From assembly GCA_964426915.1 (NCBI GenBank), contig CAYRTD010000126.1, forward strand, positions 1-11,516: a stretch of 11,516 nucleotides of DNA, given 5' to 3'. The position numbers and the translations under genes were made by a program. The stretch is from CAYRTD01 sp964426915. GTDB lineage: Bacteria; Bacteroidota; Bacteroidia; Bacteroidales; GCA-2748055. Every line of letters starts with the position of its first letter. Within the stretch, counting starts at the first letter, position 1. Below the pieces are notes generated by a model that was given only the letters and a program-made list of their open reading frames with translations, was not told the DNA's origin and searched no databases. Shown here piece after piece: positions 7,407 to 11,516 of the stretch.

Positions 7407-7487
7407 CTTGATCTCGAACATTAGCTTCGCTGAGCTCACCGCCATTTGGCGGATTCGGTTTTGAAACAGACTCTCGACTCTATTGAC
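7407..7487 (+). repeat. Palindromic intergenic repeat, copy B
   Basis: This is a full copy starting CTTGATCTCGAAC and ending CTCTCGACTCTATTGAC. By eye it differs from copy C (8201-8280) at four positions plus one indel over 81 bases. It contains CCGCCA-TT-TGGCGG at 7440-7453 and, before it, TGAGCTCA and AGC-TTC-GCT self-complementary stretches. It ends six bases before the stop codon of the MORN_2 gene, so in that gene's direction it forms the 3' untranslated region and can fold into several hairpins. No open reading frame lies inside it. Confidence 0.9.
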
Positions 7488-7492
7488 AGATA

Positions 7493-7954
7493 CTATTTAT
7501 ACTTTTTTTCGTTAATCAGCTTGCCTTTGGGATCATATTCCTTCCACACTCCGGTTTTTTCTCCGTTATCATAATTCATTTCATAACGAATTACTCCGTT
7601 TTCATCCCAGATAAACCAATTCCCGTCTTTACGATTGTTACTGTAGTTTGCTTCTGCGAGCTTATTGCCTTTTTCGTCAAAAGTGAACCAGGTACCATGA
7701 AATTTCCCATTGAGATAGGAGCGTATTTCTTTGATCTTACCATTAGTGAAGTACATCTTGGTTATGCCATTGGCAGCACCGTTTTTAACCTCCATTTCCA
7801 TTTTCAAATTTCCGTTGGCAAAAAAATCCTGGTATTGTCCATTGTAAAGAACATTATTATCTGCATAAAATTTACCATCTTCTCCTTCTGTAATTTGAGC
7901 ATATGAAACAGATACCAATAGAAATAATCCCAGATTTATTATTAATGATTTCAT
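7493..7954 (-). CDS. Secreted MORN_2-repeat protein (YwqK-like)
   Basis: The 153-residue protein has a signal peptide (MKSLIINLGLFLLVSVSYAQ, cleavage after about Ala19). About five repeats of exactly 24 residues follow, beginning near 36, 60, 84, 108 and 132, each of the form G-x-W/K-x-x-F/Y-x-x-x-G-x-hydrophobic ending in a Tyr/Asn-Gly turn. This is the MORN_2 repeat of proteins often named YwqK-family antitoxin. The secreted location and the lack of an adjacent toxin argue against an antitoxin role here. The fold should be a flat beta-sheet, perhaps binding a partner at the cell surface. The gene is monocistronic: it has its own promoter at 8037-8068, a hairpin in its leader and a palindromic repeat just after its stop. 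Repeat copies lie on both sides in the same orientation, so the unit could have moved or been duplicated by recombination between them. Confidence 0.9.
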   Translation of the reverse strand: MKSLIINLGLFLLVSVSYAQITEGEDGKFYADNNVLYNGQYQDFFANGNLKMEMEVKNGAANGITKMYFTNGKIKEIRSYLNGKFHGTWFTFDEKGNKLAEANYSNNRKDGNWFIWDENGVIRYEMNYDNGEKTGVWKEYDPKGKLINEKKYK

Positions 7955-7990
7955 GATCTTTATATTTATGTCTGTTTACGATGTTAAAAC

Positions 7991-8012
7991 CGATTATGTT
8001 TCTTTATAATCG
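7991..8012. promoter_or_regulatory. Inverted repeat in the leader of the MORN_2 gene
   Basis: CGATTAT at 7991-7997 and ATAATCG at 8006-8012 are perfect complements around an eight-base loop. The site lies between the predicted transcription start (about 8030) and the ATG at 7954. It could be an operator or a leader hairpin. The symmetry is seen; a regulatory role is inferred. Confidence 0.35.
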
Positions 8013-8036
8013 TAATTTATTAACATTATCTTAACG

Positions 8037-8068
8037 CAAAGATAATATTAAGTTTACTTGCAGCCAAA
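8037..8068 (-). promoter_or_regulatory. Bacteroidota housekeeping promoter for the MORN_2 gene
   Basis: On the minus strand TTTG (8068-8065), a 20-base spacer and TATCTTTG (8044-8037) match TTTG-N19-21-TAnnTTTG in both boxes and spacing. Transcription would start near 8030, giving a leader of about 75 bases. Confidence 0.7.
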
Positions 8069-8133
8069 TATTTAATCACAAATAGGTCTTAAAAATGTTT
8101 TTTTTTAATTCAAGTAGTAAATTATAATTTTTT

Positions 8134-8200
8134 GCATGCCCCCGTTTTAGCACGGGGCAGGTCCGCTTGCCATTGCACTGGCCATCCTTGGACGGGCAGG
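8134..8200. repeat. GC-rich palindromic module next to repeat copy C
   Basis: Within an AT-rich gap this segment is sharply GC-rich. It holds the palindrome GCATGC (8134-8139), the hairpin TGCCCC...GGGGCA (8137-8142 with 8154-8159) and further pieces such as GCAGG/CCTGC and TGGCCA. It directly abuts the CTTGATCTCGAAC start of copy C. Copy B has a different sequence to its left, so the module is an extra block rather than part of the shared core. It may be a second intergenic repeat type joined to the first. Confidence 0.5.
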
Positions 8201-8280
8201 CTTGATCTCGAACATTAGCTTCGCTGAGCTCACCGCCAGTTGGCGGTTCGGTTCTGATCCAGACTCTCGACTCTATTGAC
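8201..8280 (+). repeat. Palindromic intergenic repeat, copy C, overlapping a gene end
   Basis: This full copy runs from CTTGATCTCGAAC to CTCTATTGAC. The central hairpin is CCGCCA-GT-TGGCGG at 8234-8247: both arms are kept while the loop differs from copies A and B, which fits selection for pairing. Its last eight bases overlap the end of the NifS-SelD gene, supplying most of the final Gln codon and the TAG stop at 8273-8275. In that gene's direction the repeat forms the start of the 3' untranslated region. Confidence 0.9.
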
Positions 8281-10477
8281 GGACTAAGTAAATGGATTTA
8301 GAATCTTTGAAAATAATCTTTCCGATTTTTGCGGCATCAATGTTTTCTTTATGGAGTTTATTGAGTATTTGAGCAGTGTCTTTTTCATGAACTGTAAATA
8401 ATAAACCTCCGGAAGTTTGAGCATCGGCCGCCAATAACAACTTGTATAGCGGAAATTCCGGACAGGCCTCAATTACCTCCCTGAGATAATTCAAATTATT
8501 TTCGGTCCCTCCCGGTATTATCCCATCCGCTGCCAGCTCTTCGGCTCCTGGCAGAAATAGCATATCCTGATAAATTATTTCTGCACTAACCGCTGAGGCC
8601 TCACATATTTCTTTCAAATGTCCCAGTAGTCCGAACCCGGACACATCCGTACAGGAAGTAACATTATAATCAAGGATAATCTCCGAAGTTTTATTGTTTA
8701 ACCGACGCATGGATTCAAATAACATTCTTTTGTCAGATTCACTACACAATCCTCTTTTAACGGCTGTACTCAGGATCCCCGTTCCCAGTTTCTTGGTTAA
8801 AATAATTGCATCATTTTCCCGGGCTCCCTTATTTTTCAATATTTTGTCGGGATGAACAATACCAGTTACAGTCATGCCGTATTTTGGCTCGTTATCTTCA
8901 ATGGTATGCCCGCCCAGGATAGAAATGCCTGCTTCCCGGGCTACTTCCTCTGCTCCCTCAAGGATGGCTTTAAGAACGCTCAGGGGCAGACGATGAGGAG
9001 GGAAGGCTACGATATTCAGAGCGAAAAGTGGTTTGGCACCCATTGCATATATATCACTCAGGGCATTCGCCGCAGTGATGGCTCCAAATTCACGCGGATC
9101 ATCAACAATAGGGGTGAAAAAATCCACTGTCTGTACAATCGCTGTTGATTCGTTGATTCTGTAAACAGCAGCATCGTCTGAGGTATCGGTTCCGACAAGG
9201 ACATTAGGATCTTTTGAAAGCTTTACCGAAGAAAGAATATCTTCGAGAAGACGGGGAGAAATTTTACATGCACAACCAAGTCCATGGGTGAAGCGGGTTA
9301 ATTTTATCTCTTCACCGGAGATTTCATTTTCTTTTTCGCCATTCTGATTTAAAAGCTCTTTAATTTTTTTTATGATCTCCCGGGCGGCCCTCCCAGATTC
9401 CTCCAAACTTGTGCCTTTTCCGGTAGAGATCCTAAGGGTGCCAAGAGCATGATCAGCCGAAATCCCCATAGCTTCAAGAACATACGATACATTTACCTCA
9501 TCGGCATGGCAGGCTGCTCCTGCAGAAAGGGCAATTTCAGGCATACCGGATATCAATGCATTTGAATCCAGGCCTGGAAAACTAATACTTAAGGTATTTG
9601 GAAGGCATTGGTCCGGATCACCATTTCTACTGCAGGCAGGAAATTCAGTTTTTAAGAGGTCAAAAATGCGATCCCGGGTCTCGGCCATATTCCCGACATT
9701 CTTTAAATAATCCCTTTCTGCGATTTCTGCTGCCTTTCCCATTCCTGCAATTTCAAGGAGGTTCTCTGTACCGGGTCGCAGGTTTCTTTCGTGATTAGCT
9801 CCGAAAAGAATCTTTTCAGGATTAACTCCATTTTTTATATACAAGGCTCCTGTTCCTTTGGGCCCATAAAATTTATGTGCTGCAAGGCTAAGCAGATCCA
9901 CTCCCATATCTTCCACCTTAACAGGGATTTTCCCTGCACTCTGGGCTGCATCGGAATGGAATATAATATTTTTGGATTGTGTAATTTCTGAAATCTGTTG
10001 GACAGGCTGAATAACTCCCGTCTCATTATTTGCATGCATAATACTTACCAGGATAGTTGCCGGGGTAATAGCGTTTCTGAGTTTCTGAAGATCAATCCGG
10101 CCGTCTTTTGTAACAGTTAAATAGGTAATCCGGAAGCCTTCTTTTTCAAGGCTCCTGCAAACTTCAAGAACGGCGGGATGTTCAATGGAGGATGTTATAA
10201 TATGATTTCCATTTTTTTTCTTCGCGTATGCTATGCCTCTTATTGCAAGGTTATTTGATTCTGTACCACCGCTTGTAAATATAAGCTCATTTGACGAGCA
10301 CCCTATCAGCGATGCTACTTGTTTCCTTGCCCGGTTAATTTCAAGTCTTGCTTCCGTGCCAAAATGATGCGTGCTGGAAGGATTGCCGTACCTCCCCTTT
10401 AAAAAAGGGATCATGTAGTCGGCAACTTCATTATCTATGGGTGTTGTGGCATTATAATCCAGGTAGATTGGGTGCAT
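8273..10477 (-). CDS. selD: Fusion of NifS-like cysteine desulfurase and selenide, water dikinase
   Basis: The 734-residue protein joins two enzymes. Residues 1-375 are a PLP-dependent class V aminotransferase of the NifS/IscS type: His100, HSDAAQ with Asp176 and Gln179, PLP lysine Lys202 in AAHKFYGPKG, catalytic Cys323 in SAGAACHADEVNVSYVLEAMG-like context, and Arg349. Residues 376-390 are a charged linker. Residues 391-734 are SelD, about the usual 345 residues, which makes selenophosphate from selenide and ATP. It has Cys402 and Lys405 in HGLGCACK (matching E. coli Cys17 and Lys20), DDAAVY at 434-439, GGHTIEDNEP and DAQTSGGLL. The active-site residue is Cys (TGC), not selenocysteine. The desulfurase half probably frees selenium for the SelD half, feeding selenoprotein synthesis or tRNA 2-selenouridine; neither selA/selB nor mnmH is in view. 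The ATG follows the upstream TGA by one base, so translation is coupled. The 3' end lies inside repeat copy C. Confidence 0.95.
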   Translation of the reverse strand: MHPIYLDYNATTPIDNEVADYMIPFLKGRYGNPSSTHHFGTEARLEINRARKQVASLIGCSSNELIFTSGGTESNNLAIRGIAYAKKKNGNHIITSSIEHPAVLEVCRSLEKEGFRITYLTVTKDGRIDLQKLRNAITPATILVSIMHANNETGVIQPVQQISEITQSKNIIFHSDAAQSAGKIPVKVEDMGVDLLSLAAHKFYGPKGTGALYIKNGVNPEKILFGANHERNLRPGTENLLEIAGMGKAAEIAERDYLKNVGNMAETRDRIFDLLKTEFPACSRNGDPDQCLPNTLSISFPGLDSNALISGMPEIALSAGAACHADEVNVSYVLEAMGISADHALGTLRISTGKGTSLEESGRAAREIIKKIKELLNQNGEKENEISGEEIKLTRFTHGLGCACKISPRLLEDILSSVKLSKDPNVLVGTDTSDDAAVYRINESTAIVQTVDFFTPIVDDPREFGAITAANALSDIYAMGAKPLFALNIVAFPPHRLPLSVLKAILEGAEEVAREAGISILGGHTIEDNEPKYGMTVTGIVHPDKILKNKGARENDAIILTKKLGTGILSTAVKRGLCSESDKRMLFESMRRLNNKTSEIILDYNVTSCTDVSGFGLLGHLKEICEASAVSAEIIYQDMLFLPGAEELAADGIIPGGTENNLNYLREVIEACPEFPLYKLLLAADAQTSGGLLFTVHEKDTAQILNKLHKENIDAAKIGKIIFKDSKSIYLVRQ

Positions 10478-10478
10478 A

Positions 10479-11366
10479 TCATTTAATACTTATAAACCTG
10501 TCTGTTAGTAAAGGTTTATATTGGGGATCGGGTTCTTTTGTCCACCCGATTAAGTATTTAGTGAAATCTGAAATATTAAGGTTATGGATCATTTTTGAAT
10601 ACGGATCTTGCATGATCCCGGCTGGATAGAGGTTACCAGCAAGCTTAATTTTTCTTTTTGACCTCCGGAACGGGGTTTTATAAAGATCTGCGGCACCATA
10701 TAAATGCAGAAAGTTGTGAGCGATCACAGAAGGGTATTTATAGCTTACGATGGCAAATTCCACATTACCGGTAGTAAGTGTATTGAGGGCCACAGACAGA
10801 TCACTTTTGAAATAGTTATTCACCATGAACATAAGGGCTACACTCTCAACAGAAAACTCATCTCTTAAATGAGCGATCAGCCGTTCGGCATTTTTTGGAG
10901 GCTGAATTTTAGGTATCCCGTCTTTATTCAGTATATAAAAAGATTCACCTGCTTTGCGGGAAACATTATCGGCCCATTTATTAAGTGCAGCGACACCTTT
11001 ATTAAGGTTAGGTTCAAGCAGGGATTCCTCAACGCTTTTTCCGGGAAGGTTCTGGTTTATGGTAGCATATTCATTCCCGATATAATAATCGGTTTTAATA
11101 TTCAATCCAATATCATTGTTTTCCGCCTGCTTCTCGAGCCACCTTACCGCAACATCCAGTGAATCAATCGTCGACATAATGTCGAACTCAGTCCAGGGTG
11201 AGGTTTCCTTTGTATCTATAAAGATAAAATACAGAAGCACATCAGCTCTCAGGTCTTTACATACATTATTATACCTCCCGTCCCCGTAATCGACCCGGAG
11301 GGGAGCCGATGAGGTAAACAGGAATCCAAGAAGCAGAAATATAGTAACAGGTTTAATTTTATTCAT
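10479..11366 (-). CDS. Secreted metallopeptidase-like protein with altered HExxH motif
   Basis: The 295-residue protein has a signal peptide (basic MNKIK, hydrophobic 8-18, cleavage near SSA at 21). Near the C-terminus AHNFLHLYGAADLY (216-229) has the layout HxxxHxxGxxDLY, like the zinc site HExxHxxGxxD of M6/M7-type metzincin peptidases. About 25 residues later come GIM (250-252), a likely Met-turn, and LIGW (272-275), which often closes such domains. The general-base Glu after the first His is Asn218 here, so zinc ligands His217, His221 and Asp227 may remain while peptidase activity is probably lost. The N-terminal half (LLYFIFIDTKETSPWTEFD and following) resembles the start of such a domain, without other motifs. 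It leads a tightly coupled two-gene operon with the NifS-SelD fusion (one-base gap). Family assignment is by motif only; it could also be an unrelated exported protein. Confidence 0.75.
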   Translation of the reverse strand: MNKIKPVTIFLLLGFLFTSSAPLRVDYGDGRYNNVCKDLRADVLLYFIFIDTKETSPWTEFDIMSTIDSLDVAVRWLEKQAENNDIGLNIKTDYYIGNEYATINQNLPGKSVEESLLEPNLNKGVAALNKWADNVSRKAGESFYILNKDGIPKIQPPKNAERLIAHLRDEFSVESVALMFMVNNYFKSDLSVALNTLTTGNVEFAIVSYKYPSVIAHNFLHLYGAADLYKTPFRRSKRKIKLAGNLYPAGIMQDPYSKMIHNLNISDFTKYLIGWTKEPDPQYKPLLTDRFISIK

Positions 11367-11407
11367 CCGGTCAATTTCTGTAATTCATTATACTAACTAT
11401 GGAACTG

Positions 11408-11415
11408 CAAATATA
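11408..11415 (-). promoter_or_regulatory. Probable -7 element of the metallopeptidase-like/NifS-SelD operon
   Basis: Minus-strand TATATTTG matches TAnnTTTG and would start transcription near 11401, about 35 bases before the ATG. The expected TTTG at 19-21 bases upstream is missing; only TTTC at a 16-base spacing is seen. That place falls at the edge of the tandem repeat array, so array length could influence promoter strength. Confidence 0.45.
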
Positions 11416-11433
11416 TTAAAATTTACGATTGGA

Positions 11434-11516
11434 AATCGGTGATCGGTAATCGGTGATCGGTATCGGTATCGGTAATCGGTGATCGGTAATCGGTGATCAG
11501 TAATCGGTGATCGGTA
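11434..11516. repeat. 14-bp tandem repeat array running off the window
   Basis: The array is built from heptamers AATCGGT and GATCGGT in alternation, making the 14-bp unit AATCGGTGATCGGT. Five such units are present, one with a single change (GATCAGT). Two shortened ATCGGT hexamers interrupt after the second unit. It continues to the last base, so its full size is unknown. There are no unique spacers, so it is not CRISPR. It lies immediately upstream of the operon's -7 element. Arrays of this kind are prone to slippage and may vary between strains. Confidence 0.92.

Noticed and set aside
7407..7487. tRNA-like T-loop (GTTCGAGATCAAG on the minus strand of the repeat)
   Set aside because: It lacks a five-base T-stem and no acceptor, D or anticodon arms can be built around it; the same bases recur in each repeat copy.
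7493..7954. Antitoxin of a toxin-antitoxin pair (YwqK family name)
   Set aside because: The protein has a signal peptide, and no toxin-like gene is adjacent; the family name reflects repeat similarity only.
8852..9148. Plus-strand frame of 98 codons inside the NifS-SelD gene
   Set aside because: It is opposite the conserved SelD domain and is a shadow of that coding sequence; the same applies to frames at 9598-9991 and 10348-10629.
10479..10481. TGA of the metallopeptidase-like gene as a selenocysteine codon
   Set aside because: Read-through would add only about eight residues before a TAA; no Cys-containing homologous extension or convincing SECIS is seen, and the next gene starts one base later in another frame.
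11434..11516. CRISPR array
   Set aside because: The units are contiguous 6-14 bp repeats without unique spacers, and no cas gene is present.

Overview
The window looks like chromosomal DNA of a Bacteroidota bacterium, probably from the Bacteroidales/Marinilabiliales side. The DNA is AT-rich and most start codons lack a Shine-Dalgarno sequence. Several genes are preceded by the Bacteroidota promoter pattern TTTG-N19-21-TAnnTTTG. UvrA has the FEADGI..EEP..H form that I recall from this phylum, and several protein families here (lipoprotein/secreted pair, DUF4197, MORN_2 protein) are typical of it. This placement rests on pattern recognition, not on a database search.

Left part (1-3968): a palindromic repeat cut by the window edge, a very strong bidirectional terminator (83-120), a 60-residue orphan protein gene, a large perfect hairpin (318-378), and an ECF sigma factor gene with a GTG start and a perfect AGGAGG. 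All genes to this point are on the minus strand. Divergently, uvrA (nucleotide excision repair ATPase) fills 1167-3968 on the plus strand.

Middle (3969-8200): three minus-strand genes for exported proteins follow one another from 6647 down to 4243: a lipoprotein, a small secreted protein and a DUF4197 protein. The first has a textbook Bacteroidota promoter at 6731-6763. A stretch of about 640 bases without genes (6764-7404) contains nested inverted repeats. Next come a second copy of the palindromic repeat and a secreted MORN_2-repeat protein gene with its own good promoter at 8037-8068.

Right part (8201-11516): a third repeat copy overlaps the last codons of a 734-residue fusion of a NifS/IscS-type cysteine desulfurase with selenide, water dikinase (SelD). 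One polypeptide could release selenium or sulfur from (seleno)cysteine and convert selenide to selenophosphate. One base upstream in the same operon lies a secreted metallopeptidase-like protein whose HExxH motif reads HNFLH, so the catalytic Glu is replaced by Asn. Upstream of the operon, at the window edge, is a 14-bp tandem repeat array.

Most noteworthy: the NifS-SelD fusion coupled to a secreted pseudo-metallopeptidase; the three same-orientation palindromic repeats at the 3' ends of minus-strand genes; and the small orphan gene bracketed by two hairpins downstream of the sigma factor. I see no CRISPR array, transposase, rRNA or tRNA.
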